Shown here: positions 15,965-25,708 of the stretch, piece by piece | Numbering within the stretch: the first letter of the stretch is position 1 | How the letters are laid out: each line of letters begins with the position of its first letter | Assembly (NCBI GenBank): GCA_019747705.1 | Contig: JAIEQM010000131.1 | Coordinates: 1-56,362 of the forward strand | Direction: 5' to 3' | Source of the DNA: Chitinophagaceae bacterium | GTDB taxonomy: Bacteria > Bacteroidota > Bacteroidia > Chitinophagales > Chitinophagaceae | DNA: 56,362 nt | Notes under the pieces: generated by a model | The model's input: only the letters and a program-made list of their open reading frames with translations | The model's database searches: none | What the model was told of the DNA's origin: nothing | Translations under genes and position numbers: made by a program

Positions 15965-16714
15965 TCAGTTCCAGTGATGTGCAATTACTTCTTCATTATT
16001 CAAACTCACGAGTCTGCTCCGCTCCTGCTCTTTTAAACCGCTCCATGTATTCCACATTCCTTTTTTATGACTAATCCATTGCCAGCGGTATTTAAATTCA
16101 GTGACATCCCTAAACGGCAAATCAAAAAAGAAACGGTTGTGATACGGATGAATATTCCGCATTACAAAACGGGTGAACCATAAATATTTTTTGGAGTACG
16201 CATCTTTCCGTATGATTTCATACCGGTGCTGAATGGTGTTGAACTGTTCATTCTCCAGCAGCATTTGATTGGCTGTTGAAATAGATTGTGGGTTGTCCAA
16301 TAAAATCATCTTCCATATTTTTTCAAAAGAATGTTGCGCAGGTTTTGTTGCATCCAGCCATTTGCAAACTTCAATTAATTGTTCAGGGTTATTCAAAAAG
16401 AGTTCATGCTGCCAGGCAATGTCATCAAAAATATCTTTGGCCATTTGCATGATTTCAACAGTAAGCACACAGGGGTCTTTTGCAATTTTGATGATGTTCC
16501 GCATGCCATACATCACCTGCCCGCCGGTGAGTCTTGCCAAACCCATCCATAAAAATTTATCAGATCTTTGTTCATATACTTGCCGGTAGTAATAATACAG
16601 CTGGTTTAAAATTTCAGCATTGGCTTTGTAGCCAAGTTGAGGTTGCCAGTCTTCTTCTTTTATTCCGAACCGTTCATAAGCTTTCTGTTGATACAGTTTT
16701 ACCAGGTTGTTCAT
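15965..16714 (-). CDS. hypothetical 249-residue protein
   Basis: This is a mainly helical, soluble protein of 249 residues with no recognised family. It is rich in aromatic and charged residues (QRSDKFLWMGLARLTGGQVMYG near 50, IFDDIAWQHELFLNNPEQL near 95, KKYLWFTRFVMRNIHPYHNRFFFDLPF near 180). There is no signal peptide or membrane segment. The stop of the upstream NDH-2 gene is 13 bases away and the kinase follows after 20 bases, so the three genes are probably one operon. A distant link to the DUF2515 family was considered from the FLWMGLA motif but is not secure. Confidence 0.7.
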   Translation of the reverse strand: MNNLVKLYQQKAYERFGIKEEDWQPQLGYKANAEILNQLYYYYRQVYEQRSDKFLWMGLARLTGGQVMYGMRNIIKIAKDPCVLTVEIMQMAKDIFDDIAWQHELFLNNPEQLIEVCKWLDATKPAQHSFEKIWKMILLDNPQSISTANQMLLENEQFNTIQHRYEIIRKDAYSKKYLWFTRFVMRNIHPYHNRFFFDLPFRDVTEFKYRWQWISHKKGMWNTWSGLKEQERSRLVSLNNEEVIAHHWN

Positions 16715-16727
16715 TTGTTTTGCTTTC

Positions 16728-17993
16728 TTATTTTTTCTCTTCCCTGTAAAATTCTCTGAAGATCAACCTAAGGTTTTGATCGTAGGTGATATAATTATAC
16801 AACCAGTTGGTAAATACAAAGAACCGGTTCTTCACACCAAGAATGAGCATTAAATGCAAGCCCATCCACACTAACCATGCAAAGAAACCTCCGAAATGCA
16901 ATTTAGGCCTGGGTACATCTACCACTGCCAGGTTACGGCCAACAGTTGCCATTGCGCCTTTGTCTTTATAGCTGAATGCTTGTAAAGCTGTTGAATGTTT
17001 ATTAATAGCTTTTAAGTTCTTTGCCAGTAAATCTGCCTGCTGTATGGCAACAGGCGCTACTTGCGGATGGCCTTTGTAATTTGCTTCTTCCATATAAGCA
17101 ATATCACCAATGGCAAATACATCATTCATTCCCTCCACCCTGTTATAACTATCCACTTTAATACGATTGCCCCCTGCAATCAACGATGCATCAATACCTG
17201 CAGGAATATTTCCTTTAATACCGGCCGCCCAAATTACCAATGAAGATGGAATGGTTTTACCATCTTTCAGAAAAACCGTTTTTCCATCATAATCACTCAT
17301 TAATGTTTCAGTTAAAACAGTAACACCAAGGCGTTTTAAATATGCAGCGCTTTGCTTACTGCTGCTTTCACTCATAGCGCCGAGAGTTTTAGAAGTTCCT
17401 TCCAGCAAGTAGATATTCATTTTTGAAAAATCCAGTTCAGGATAGTCTTTGGGCAAAACATATTTTTTCATTTCAGCAATGGCGCCACTGAGTTCCACAC
17501 CTGTGGGACCGCCACCCACTACCACAATATTCATTAGCCTTTGCAAGGCTTCTTCATTTTCAACATGCAATGCATCTTCAAAATTGTGAAGCAGTTTATG
17601 ACGAAGTTGCAACGCTTCCACTGTTGATTTCATGGGGAAGGCATGTGTTTCCAGGTTTTGATTGCCGAAGAAATTGGTAGTAGCGCCGGTTGCAATCACC
17701 AGCACATCATAATCATAAGTACCTTCACTGGTGTGCACTGTTTTTGATATTGTATCAATCCGATCCACTTCTGCCATTCGAAAGCGGATATTCTTACTCT
17801 TTTGAAATACTTTTCGTAAAGGAAAAGAAATATTGCTGGCATCCAAGCCCGCAGTAGCCACCTGGTAAAACAATGGCTGAAACTGATGATAGTTGAATTT
17901 ATCAATGAGTGTCATTTCAAAGCCGGGTTGATTGCTGAGCTTTCGGGCTAACCGTAAACCACCAAAACCGCCGCCGAGTATAATGAGTTTCAT
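16728..17993 (-). CDS. ndh: type II NADH:quinone oxidoreductase
   Basis: This is a single-subunit, non-proton-pumping NADH dehydrogenase (NDH-2) of 421 residues that passes electrons from NADH to the quinone pool at the inner face of the cytoplasmic membrane. The FAD-binding GGGFGGL is at 7-13, ATGATTN near 101-107, the NAD-binding VVGGGPTGVELSG near 158-170, and the second FAD contact FAIGDIA near 290. The quinone-site AQQ-like motif appears as IQQADLLA. The C-terminus has amphipathic segments (FFAWLVWMGLHLMLILG) for membrane attachment. The start at 17993 gives MKLIILGGGFGG, as in homologues. Confidence 0.93.
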   Translation of the reverse strand: MKLIILGGGFGGLRLARKLSNQPGFEMTLIDKFNYHQFQPLFYQVATAGLDASNISFPLRKVFQKSKNIRFRMAEVDRIDTISKTVHTSEGTYDYDVLVIATGATTNFFGNQNLETHAFPMKSTVEALQLRHKLLHNFEDALHVENEEALQRLMNIVVVGGGPTGVELSGAIAEMKKYVLPKDYPELDFSKMNIYLLEGTSKTLGAMSESSSKQSAAYLKRLGVTVLTETLMSDYDGKTVFLKDGKTIPSSLVIWAAGIKGNIPAGIDASLIAGGNRIKVDSYNRVEGMNDVFAIGDIAYMEEANYKGHPQVAPVAIQQADLLAKNLKAINKHSTALQAFSYKDKGAMATVGRNLAVVDVPRPKLHFGGFFAWLVWMGLHLMLILGVKNRFFVFTNWLYNYITYDQNLRLIFREFYREEKK

Positions 17994-18186
17994 GTGTTCA
18001 TTTTTGTTTTAAGTTTTTGCCATATAGTATAATCATTAAAAATTATAATCTTGGTTGGTTAAAGCGGGATACGAATTTTTAATGATTGTGTCATATAATG
18101 TTGTTTGACAGATCAAATTTACACAATTTTCAGTATTTATTGAAAATTTAGGATAAATATTATTTTCCCACCTAAAAATCCATACG

Positions 18187-18212
18187 TATCTTTATTTTAT
18201 AAAAACACGTGT
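18187..18212 (+). promoter_or_regulatory. possible -7 box and operator of PIN TA operon
   Basis: TATCTTTA at 18187-18194 differs from the -7 consensus by one base, and no clear -33 TTG is present. An 8-bp palindrome ACACGTGT (18205-18212) touches the ATG of the antitoxin gene and could be its autorepression site. Confidence 0.3.
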
Positions 18213-18464
18213 ATGACAACAAAGCTCACCTTAACGCTTCAGAATAAAGTAATTGTTTCAGCAAAGAAATATGCCTCTAAAAAAGGTAAGAGTCTTTCAA
18301 AAATTATTGAAACCTACTTACAAACCATCTCAGATAATTCATCAGGGGAAAAGAAGCTTTCTCCTAAAGTTGCAAAGTTAAAAGGTGTAATTTCTCTGCC
18401 TGCCGATTTTGATTATAAAAAAGAAATCAGCAAGGCTATAACTCAAAAACACAACAAAAAGTGA
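18213..18464 (+). CDS. DUF6364-type antitoxin
   Basis: This is an 83-residue protein with an N-terminal ribbon-helix-helix-like segment (TKLTLTLQNKVIVSAKKYASKKGKSLSKIIETYL), as in DUF6364 antitoxins, followed by a flexible Ser/Lys-rich tail that would wrap the toxin. It overlaps the PIN toxin gene by four bases (GTGA), the usual antitoxin-first order. It should bind and neutralise the PIN RNase and repress the operon by binding DNA at the promoter. Confidence 0.85.
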   Translation: MTTKLTLTLQNKVIVSAKKYASKKGKSLSKIIETYLQTISDNSSGEKKLSPKVAKLKGVISLPADFDYKKEISKAITQKHNKK

Positions 18465-18883
18465 ATTTATTTATTGATACAAATGTTGTGATTGATTATC
18501 TCGCAGACCGTCAGCCCTTTTCTGAAGCAGCGGCAGAATTATTTCAAAATGCAGAGCAGGGAATTGTAACACTCTTTATTTCCGCCGTTTCGTACAACAA
18601 CATTTACTATATATTACGGCAATCACTAACAAATGCCGCAACAATAAAAGTTCTTGATGAACTAAGTGATTTTACAGAGATAGTTGATGTGAATTCGCCG
18701 GTTATTAAAAAATCACTTAAATCAGATTTCAGGGATTTTGAGGATGCTGTTCAATACAACTGTGCTTTAACTGTTCCCAAAATAAAAGCCATTATTACGA
18801 GAAATGAAAAAGACTTCAAAAAGAGTACGGTTTCTGTTTTCTCACCTGCGGAACTTTTGGCAATTATTAATGGTGAAAAATAA
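18461..18883 (+). CDS. PIN-domain toxin (VapC-like RNase)
   Basis: This is a 140-residue PIN-domain ribonuclease starting at GTG 18461, inside the antitoxin stop. The metal-binding acidic set is visible: Asp6 in LFIDTNVVIDYL, SAVSYNNIYYILR at the second conserved helix, DFEDAVQY near residue 91-98, and ITRNEKDF near 112-119. It probably cleaves a specific tRNA or other RNA when freed from the antitoxin; the target is unknown. The pair lies between ndh and serA and may be an addiction module or defence element. Confidence 0.9.
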   Translation: MNLFIDTNVVIDYLADRQPFSEAAAELFQNAEQGIVTLFISAVSYNNIYYILRQSLTNAATIKVLDELSDFTEIVDVNSPVIKKSLKSDFRDFEDAVQYNCALTVPKIKAIITRNEKDFKKSTVSVFSPAELLAIINGEK

Positions 18884-18901
18884 GAAAAGCATCAAAACCG
18901 C

Positions 18902-20140
18902 TCAATACACCATCCGCACCTTAATCGTCTCTTTCACCTCCTTCAAAAGTGACAATGCTTTTTTAGAAAGCGCTTTGTCCACATCCAGCACCACATAACC
19001 AATCTGGTCATTGGTTTTTAAATACTGACCAAGAATGTTGATTTTATGCTTGCTCAGTTCGGTATTAATTTCACTGAGTACGCCCGGCACATTGCGGTGG
19101 ATGTGCAATATGCGGTGTGTACCTTCCTGCTGCGGCAAAGCCAGTTCAGGAATGGTGTGTGAGCCAATGGTAATTCCCCGTTCTAAATACTGCACCAGCT
19201 TATTACTCACATCTTCACCAATGTTTTCCTGTGCCTCTTCCGTACTGCCACCAATATGCGGTGTTAGAATAACATTCGGCAAATCCTGCAACGGTGTTTG
19301 AAAACGATCCCCGTTCTTTTCAGGCTCCCATGGAAATACATCCACGGCAGCGCCGCTGAGTTGTCCTTCCGTTAATGCTTTGCGTAATACATCCAGATCC
19401 ACCACTTCTCCCCTTGCATAGTTTAAAAGAATGGAACCCTTCTTAAAAAATTTGATAGTGGTTTTATTGATGAGGTTTTTTGTTTGTGCAGTTTCAGGTA
19501 CATGCAGTGTTATAATATCACTCTGCTGTAATAAATCTTTTAAATGTTTTACCTGTTGTGCATTGCCCAATGGCAGCTTGGTTACCACATCATAATAAAT
19601 TACTTTCATTCCAAGCGATTCAGCCATTACACTCACCTGGCTGCCAATATTTCCGTAACCCACAATACCCAATGTTTTACCACGCAATTCATAACTGCCT
19701 TTGGCCTCTTTCATCCAAATACCTTCATGAGCAGCTTTATTTTTATCAACAATACGTCTTATCAAAACAATACTCAACCCAATTACCAGTTCCGCCACGC
19801 TTCTGGTATTACTGTAGGGTGCGTTAAACACCACGATACCTTTTGCAGTTGCAGCTTTCAGGTTTACCTGGTTCACACCAATACAAAAACAACCAATAGC
19901 CTGCAGTTTGCTTGCTGCATCCAATATTTTTTGTGTGATTTGTGTTTTGGAACGGATACCCAGCAAATGCACATCTTTTACTTCTTTCATCAACTCTTCT
20001 TCACTCAAAGCGCCATTTAACTTTCTTACACTTACATAGCCGCTTTCTTTTATGTGGGCCACAGCTTTTTCGCTGATGTTCTCCAGCAAAAGAATATTGA
20101 TCTTTTCTTTGGGATAACTGGTTGATTTTTTTTCTGCCAT
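18902..20140 (-). CDS. serA: D-3-phosphoglycerate dehydrogenase
   Basis: This is the first enzyme of phosphorylated serine synthesis: NAD-dependent oxidation of 3-phosphoglycerate. The 412 residues show the N-terminal substrate-domain half (about 14-110), the Rossmann NAD motif GIVGYGNIGSQV near 158-169, catalytic Arg in NYARGEVVD near 244, and His in ILTPHIGGSTEEAQ near 295. A C-terminal ACT domain from about 340 (HRNVPGVLSEINTELSKHKIN) is the serine feedback site in the E. coli-type enzyme. A -7-like TATCTTTG lies at 20176-20169 on the minus strand. The gene is monocistronic and divergent from a serine hydrolase gene. Confidence 0.93.
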   Translation of the reverse strand: MAEKKSTSYPKEKINILLLENISEKAVAHIKESGYVSVRKLNGALSEEELMKEVKDVHLLGIRSKTQITQKILDAASKLQAIGCFCIGVNQVNLKAATAKGIVVFNAPYSNTRSVAELVIGLSIVLIRRIVDKNKAAHEGIWMKEAKGSYELRGKTLGIVGYGNIGSQVSVMAESLGMKVIYYDVVTKLPLGNAQQVKHLKDLLQQSDIITLHVPETAQTKNLINKTTIKFFKKGSILLNYARGEVVDLDVLRKALTEGQLSGAAVDVFPWEPEKNGDRFQTPLQDLPNVILTPHIGGSTEEAQENIGEDVSNKLVQYLERGITIGSHTIPELALPQQEGTHRILHIHRNVPGVLSEINTELSKHKINILGQYLKTNDQIGYVVLDVDKALSKKALSLLKEVKETIKVRMVY

Positions 20141-20168
20141 GTTCTGATAGTTTGCTATTTTGCGAATG

Positions 20169-20176
20169 CAAAGATA
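20169..20176 (-). promoter_or_regulatory. -7 box upstream of serA
   Basis: TATCTTTG on the minus strand matches TAnnTTTG exactly, 28 bases before the serA ATG. The only nearby TTG gives a 14-base spacer, shorter than usual, so the -33 box is not established. Confidence 0.4.
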
Positions 20177-20209
20177 GTTGACACCATTATCAATTGAAAA
20201 ACCAATATA

Positions 20210-21367
20210 ATGAGAAAACTCATTTGGATACTTACAACTGTACTTTTTTCATATGCCTGCGGCTCATCATCCGCTCCTCAACATATACAGGAAGATTCAT
20301 TAAGTTATTACCCGCCCACACCCCAACAATTAAGCAAGCAGCAATTCCGTGAGCTCTTTCGTAAAGTAAAAGGATTTTACGATTCTACTTTAGCATCTTC
20401 AGGTTTTAATGGCGGTTTTCTTGTGGCAAAAGGCGGTACTATTATTTACGAAACATATAACGGCACTGCACACATCAACGGAAAAGATACCATTGGCCAG
20501 CAAACTTCCTTTCACATTGCATCAACCAGCAAAACATTTACATCGGCAGCAGTGCTATATTTAATTGATCAAAAAAAGCTGGGTTTAAACGACAGTATTC
20601 AAAAATTCTTTCCTGCCTTTCCTTATCATAACATTACGGTAAAAACATTGCTGAGCCAGCGCAGCGGGCTTCCCAATTACATGAATGCCATGGAAGAAGC
20701 CAAATGGGATAAAAAGAAAATAGCCGCCAACCAGGATGTTATTCATTTCTTTACCACCACACCTCCCCAACTTTTATTTACAAGCAACAGCCGTTTTCAT
20801 TACAGTAATACGAATTTTGTTTTGCTGGCACTCATTATTGAAAAAGTAAGCGGCAAATCCTATGCTGATTTTTTGAAAGAAATTATTTTCACCCCGTTGC
20901 AAATGAAGGATACCTATGTGTACTCACATAAAGACAGTGCAAGGGCCACCCCTTCTTTTCGCTGGAATGGCGCACGTGAAGCTTATACCTGGATGGATGA
21001 AACAGCGGGCGATAAAAATATTTACAGCACCCCCCGTGATTTATTGAAATGGGACCAGGCCCTTTATACCGATGAGCTTTTATCCAAAGCCATTAAAGAC
21101 TCTGCTTTTACGCCTTACAGTTTTGAAAAGCCGGGCATCCATAATTATGGTTTGGGATGGCGCATGTACACACTGCCGCAAAACAAAAACATTCTTTATC
21201 ATAACGGATGGTGGCATGGAAACAATTGTTGTTTTTACAGGGTGATAACCGATTCATTAACCATTATCATACTGGGCAATAAAATGAATCCCAATATTTA
21301 CCGTGTAAAGCCATTGATTGAAGCATTAACTCCCCTGCGGTTTACATATGATCCCAGCCAGGAATAA
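20210..21367 (+). CDS. serine hydrolase, beta-lactamase family (PF00144)
   Basis: This is an exported serine hydrolase of the class C beta-lactamase/DD-peptidase clan, 385 residues. The signal peptide ends near SYACGSSS, with Cys17 in a lipobox-like site, so it is probably a lipoprotein. The active-site set is visible: SxxK as STSK at 105-108, YxN as YSNTN near 198-200, and the third motif as HNGWWHG (HxG type) near 340. The sequence SQRSGLPNY fits the family loop before YxN. Substrates may be peptidoglycan peptides, D-amino-acid amides or esters; resistance to beta-lactams cannot be claimed. Confidence 0.85.
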   Translation: MRKLIWILTTVLFSYACGSSSAPQHIQEDSLSYYPPTPQQLSKQQFRELFRKVKGFYDSTLASSGFNGGFLVAKGGTIIYETYNGTAHINGKDTIGQQTSFHIASTSKTFTSAAVLYLIDQKKLGLNDSIQKFFPAFPYHNITVKTLLSQRSGLPNYMNAMEEAKWDKKKIAANQDVIHFFTTTPPQLLFTSNSRFHYSNTNFVLLALIIEKVSGKSYADFLKEIIFTPLQMKDTYVYSHKDSARATPSFRWNGAREAYTWMDETAGDKNIYSTPRDLLKWDQALYTDELLSKAIKDSAFTPYSFEKPGIHNYGLGWRMYTLPQNKNILYHNGWWHGNNCCFYRVITDSLTIIILGNKMNPNIYRVKPLIEALTPLRFTYDPSQE

Positions 21368-21382
21368 GAATAACAACTCATG

Positions 21383-22369
21383 TTAATCTGAATATTCGTG
21401 TTTTTTGTTGGGTAATAAGTTATCCCTGCTCCATTCAATCTTTTTTACAAATGCTTTTTTGCGTACGGCACAATCGGCAATGAGGCAATGACCGCAACTG
21501 ACTTCCAGGCAGGGATCCGTATGAATAAAAAATTCAATAGACCCTTTTTTAAAATTGGAATTAAGCGCTTCATCCATTCTTTTTATTTCATCATGTACCT
21601 GCTCCAGTAAAAAATAATAAGGCAGTGTAACATGGCAATCCACGTGGTAATTGTTACCATACCGCTGAGCACGCAGATTATGCACATCAATCCAGTTATT
21701 CTTCCTGTTTTCTTTCAAAATTGTAATGATGTCATCAATTACATTTACATCCACTTCATCCATCAGTCCACGTATGGCTCTCCGCACAAGTTTACTGCCT
21801 GTATAAATCAGTAAACTGCCGGCTACAACAGATGCCAGGGGGTCAATCCATTTTACTCCTGTAAATAATATAAGCAGCAATGCCACTATCACACCCAGGC
21901 TGGTATAACCATCACTGAGAATATGATGACCGTTTCCCTGCAGGGTTATACTGTTGCGCTGCTTCCCCTTCATCAATAAAAAGTATCCCAGCAAAAAATT
22001 AGCAGCTCCCGCAGCAACGGATAACCAAATACCTGCCTGTAATTGTTCTACCTGTTTGGGATGAATGAAAAACAGAATGGCCTGTATTAAGATGCTGATA
22101 CCAGCTATAAAAATCATACCTCCTTCAAACCCAACGGAGAAAAATTCAATTTTACCATGGCCGTAAGGATGATCTTCATCTCTTGGTTTACCCGCCAGGT
22201 AAATACTGTACCATGCAAAAGCAGCACCCGCCACATTAATAACGGACTCCAGTGCATCAGAAAAAATTACAAGAGAATGTGTGTACAGCCAGGCAATAAA
22301 TTTGGCGGCACAAATAAGCACACTTATAAAAAAAGAAAGCCGGATATACAAAAGTTCGTTTCGGTTCAC
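21383..22369 (-). CDS. cation diffusion facilitator transporter
   Basis: This is a CDF-family metal/proton antiporter, 328 residues, with about six membrane segments. Family motifs include SDALESVINVAG in TM2, KPRDEDHPYGHGKIEF in the TM2-TM3 loop, and HHILSDGYTSLGV with an HxxxD metal site in TM5. It also has a cytoplasmic ferredoxin-like C-terminal domain (NNYHVDCHVTLPYYFLLEQVHDE). Unusually, the tail has clustered cysteines (CLEVSCGHCLIADC), which may bind metal and tune activity. The exported ion (Zn, Fe, Mn or Co) cannot be told from sequence. The gene converges on the serine hydrolase gene with only 15 bases between. Confidence 0.92.
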   Translation of the reverse strand: MNRNELLYIRLSFFISVLICAAKFIAWLYTHSLVIFSDALESVINVAGAAFAWYSIYLAGKPRDEDHPYGHGKIEFFSVGFEGGMIFIAGISILIQAILFFIHPKQVEQLQAGIWLSVAAGAANFLLGYFLLMKGKQRNSITLQGNGHHILSDGYTSLGVIVALLLILFTGVKWIDPLASVVAGSLLIYTGSKLVRRAIRGLMDEVDVNVIDDIITILKENRKNNWIDVHNLRAQRYGNNYHVDCHVTLPYYFLLEQVHDEIKRMDEALNSNFKKGSIEFFIHTDPCLEVSCGHCLIADCAVRKKAFVKKIEWSRDNLLPNKKHEYSD

Positions 22370-22528
22370 TTGTTACAGTTTTTGCGAAAAATCTGATTCA
22401 GCAAATTAATCAATTACCGTTCATATAATCGTTTTCCGGTTCAGATAAAAAGTTTCCTGAGGCTTTAATCTGCTGACCTTTTTATGACATTTATTCCTTT
22501 ATTTTGTTGTTCCAAACTAATTCAGATT

Positions 22529-25500
22529 ATGAGTAAACTAAAAAGTCTGCTTGCAGTACTGGTTTTGCTGTTCATTACAGTTGCCACATATGCACAGGAA
22601 CAAACCATCTCCGGTGTTATTAAAGATGCATCGGACAACACTCCTCTTCCGGGTGTTTCAGTAAAAATCAAAGGTTCTAAAACAGGTACCACCACTAATT
22701 CTTCCGGTGCATTTAGCATTAAAGCCAATAAAGGCCAGGTGCTTGTGTTTTCATTTATTGGTTTTAAAAATGTGGAAGTAACGGTGGGTGATAACAGCAC
22801 TGTAAATCTCTCACTTGTGGAAACGGCTGACAAACAGCAACTGGGCGAAGTAGTGGTTACCGCCATGGATATCAAACGTAATCCCAGGGAATTGGGTTAC
22901 TCTGTACAGAGTGTTGGTGGTAAAGAAGTTCAGGAAACACAAAGAGAAAATTTTGTGAATGCATTGCAGGGTCGTGTGGCAGGTCTTACCATTACACCTA
23001 CTAATGGTGTTGCAGGGGCATCTTCAAGCATTGTTCTCCGTGGGTTTAACTCACTTTCTTTGAGCAATGAACCCTTATTTGTGGTGGATGGTGTGGTGAT
23101 GGATAATCAAACCATGAACGAAACAAGTAACCAGGGTTCCTTGCTGGGCTTAGCCAGTGACCGCCCCAACCGTACCAACAATTATCAAAACCGTATTGCC
23201 GATATCAACCCCAACGATATTGAAAGCATTACTGTTTTAAAAGGTCCGGAAGCCACTGCCCTTTACGGAAGCCAGGCCAGTTCCGGCGCTATTATCATTA
23301 CCACTAAAAAAGGCGGTAACAGCCAGGGAAAACTGAGAGTGAATTATGATAATGCTTTCCGTGTTTCTGAAATCACACGTTTCCCTGAATTTACAGATAA
23401 GTTTTTAGCGGGTAATAACGGAACTGCCAATAGCGTGTTTACATATTTTGGACCACAAAACCCAAACCCTAATTCATCTCTGGTTCGCCGCAATATTGAT
23501 GCGTTTTTTCAAACCGCATTCTCTCAAACACATAATCTAAGCCTGGACTACGGAAAGAAAAATTGGAGTTTACGTTTATCCGGCAGTATTCTGGATCAAA
23601 CCGGAACTGTCCCCAACAATACCTTTAAACGATATAATTTACGGGCAACGGGAACCGTAAAATTTGGTTCTAAACTTGAATTGATACCATCAATAGCCGT
23701 TACACAATCTTCCAGCAGGCGGCCAATAAGGGGGAATGGTTCATCAACTGCACCAAGCGGATATTTATTAAACTTAATGGTATGGCCGGGTGAATTAGAT
23801 GTAAGTAAATATCAGGATCCTAATGGAGATAAGCTTCTCGTTTTTGCAACAGATCCTCTTAGCGAAATTGACAACCCCATTTGGAATGCCAAAAACAATG
23901 AGTCAAGAGATAACACTTTACGATACACAACAACTCTTGGTATTAATCTTACCCCAACTAAGTGGTGGTCAATAAACGGCCGTTTTGGATACGACACATA
24001 TGTAACAGACGGCTCCATTTTTACACACCCCAAATCGTTCTTTACATCTGCCGCATTAAGAGGCTCTCAGGATAACTACTACAGAAATTATTATGGTTAC
24101 AATCATACCATTACCACCACCTTTAAAAAGTCATTGGGTAAATTCAATGGTCGTTTGATGGTGGGTACCATGTGGCAGGATTATGAAACACAGCAGTATG
24201 CAGTATCAGGTAACGCTATTGTTGATATAAACAGGAGAGACAGTAGCAACACTGATCCTCAAACACGCCGCCGTTTAAACCGTGCTATTTTATTTGGTGA
24301 TTATAACAAAAGCATCAATCGTAACCTGGCGAATTTTGGTGAGCTTTCTCTCAGTTACAATAATATGGTTTACCTCACCTATTCGCAGAGGTTTGAGTCA
24401 ACATCCATCCTTCCAAAAAAGAGCAGGGATTATAATTACCCCGGGGCAAGCTTAAGTATGATTATGACGGACATTCTCCCCTTCCTGAAAAATGATAAAT
24501 TTTTGAAATACTGGAAGCTGAGAACATCTACAGCCTCCACCGCCCGCCTCCCTGCACCTTATTCTAACCAGGCGGTGTACAACGCCGTATTTAACAGCGG
24601 TAACGGTTATGCACTTGGTTTTGATAATAACAACCCCGATTTGCTGCCGGAGCGTCAGCAGACTTATGAAATAGGATCAGAATTCAGGTTGTTTAAAGAC
24701 AAGCTGAACATTGATGCCGCATATTATAATACATTGGTAAAAGATCAGATCACTGAAAAATTCAGAACCAGTTATGGCACCGGTTTTATCCTTGCTACAT
24801 TTAACACGGCCAAAACAAGGAACGAAGGTGTGGAAATCACTTTGAATGCTAAACCAGTTCAGGCTAAAAATTTCTCCTGGAATTTAACGGTGAACTTTAA
24901 CCGTATGTGGAACAAAGTACTTTCTTTACCTGATCATATACGCAATGCAGATTTTTATATTTCGGATACATGGTTATTTGGTAATATGCGTGCAGGCGTT
25001 AAGCAGGGCTATCCAACAACCACTCTTACAGGTTTTGGTTACGCAAGAAACAAGTACGGCGACATCCTCATCAACCCATCCACAGGTTTACCATTAGTTG
25101 ATCAGAACTTTACCATAAGGGGCGATCGTAACCCAACATTTACATCAGGAATCCTGAACAGTTTCAGATATAAAAATTTCAGTGTTTCATTCTTATGGAA
25201 TCTGAAAGTGGGAGGTGATATTTTTAATGGTACCGATATGTTCCTTACCACAAGGGGCCGCAGTATCAGAACGGCCGACCGTCTTACGCCACGTGCAGTT
25301 AATGGTGTGCTGGCTGATGGTTTGGAAAACAGCGCTGCCCCAACAAGAAACAACATCTCTGTAATTCCTTTCTACCAGCAGGATTATTATGTAAACAATA
25401 TGCCTGAAGAAGAATTTATTGAAAGAGATGTAAACTGGCTTCGCCTGAGTGATATTACCCTTACTTATAACTTCACACAAAAAGTATTGGGTAAACAAAA

Positions 25501-25687
25501 AGTATTCAGAACACTCAGCATGTTCTTAACCGGACAAGACCTGTTTCTTATTACCAATTATACAGGAGCCGATCCTGCTGTAAATGGTAATACCGCCGGC
25601 ACGAGAGGTGTGGGCGCTTTTGGGTTTGATTATGGTAACCCCGCCATTCCCATTGGCTTCAACTTTGGCATCAGGGCCTCATTTTAA
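22529..25687 (+). CDS. SusC/RagA TonB-linked outer membrane receptor
   Basis: This is a 1052-residue SusC-type TonB-dependent transporter. The start at ATG 22529 (MSKLKSLLAVLVLLFITVATYAQ) gives a proper signal peptide; an in-frame Met 15 codons upstream does not. Order: a CarboxypepD_reg-like domain (ISGVIKDASDNTPLPGVSV, about 28-105), the TonB-box-like and plug region (LGEVVVTAMDIKRNPRELGYSVQSV, then VLRGFNSLSLSNEPLFVVDG), DIESITVLKGPEATALYGSQ, and a 22-strand barrel ending in FNFGIRASF. It forms the uptake channel with the SusD-like lipoprotein from the next gene (21 bases on). No sigma/anti-sigma gene or hydrolase accompanies it, so the nutrient imported is unknown. Confidence 0.95.
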   Translation: MSKLKSLLAVLVLLFITVATYAQEQTISGVIKDASDNTPLPGVSVKIKGSKTGTTTNSSGAFSIKANKGQVLVFSFIGFKNVEVTVGDNSTVNLSLVETADKQQLGEVVVTAMDIKRNPRELGYSVQSVGGKEVQETQRENFVNALQGRVAGLTITPTNGVAGASSSIVLRGFNSLSLSNEPLFVVDGVVMDNQTMNETSNQGSLLGLASDRPNRTNNYQNRIADINPNDIESITVLKGPEATALYGSQASSGAIIITTKKGGNSQGKLRVNYDNAFRVSEITRFPEFTDKFLAGNNGTANSVFTYFGPQNPNPNSSLVRRNIDAFFQTAFSQTHNLSLDYGKKNWSLRLSGSILDQTGTVPNNTFKRYNLRATGTVKFGSKLELIPSIAVTQSSSRRPIRGNGSSTAPSGYLLNLMVWPGELDVSKYQDPNGDKLLVFATDPLSEIDNPIWNAKNNESRDNTLRYTTTLGINLTPTKWWSINGRFGYDTYVTDGSIFTHPKSFFTSAALRGSQDNYYRNYYGYNHTITTTFKKSLGKFNGRLMVGTMWQDYETQQYAVSGNAIVDINRRDSSNTDPQTRRRLNRAILFGDYNKSINRNLANFGELSLSYNNMVYLTYSQRFESTSILPKKSRDYNYPGASLSMIMTDILPFLKNDKFLKYWKLRTSTASTARLPAPYSNQAVYNAVFNSGNGYALGFDNNNPDLLPERQQTYEIGSEFRLFKDKLNIDAAYYNTLVKDQITEKFRTSYGTGFILATFNTAKTRNEGVEITLNAKPVQAKNFSWNLTVNFNRMWNKVLSLPDHIRNADFYISDTWLFGNMRAGVKQGYPTTTLTGFGYARNKYGDILINPSTGLPLVDQNFTIRGDRNPTFTSGILNSFRYKNFSVSFLWNLKVGGDIFNGTDMFLTTRGRSIRTADRLTPRAVNGVLADGLENSAAPTRNNISVIPFYQQDYYVNNMPEEEFIERDVNWLRLSDITLTYNFTQKVLGKQKVFRTLSMFLTGQDLFLITNYTGADPAVNGNTAGTRGVGAFGFDYGNPAIPIGFNFGIRASF

Positions 25688-25708
25688 TCAATACAAAAAC
25701 TACCAAAT

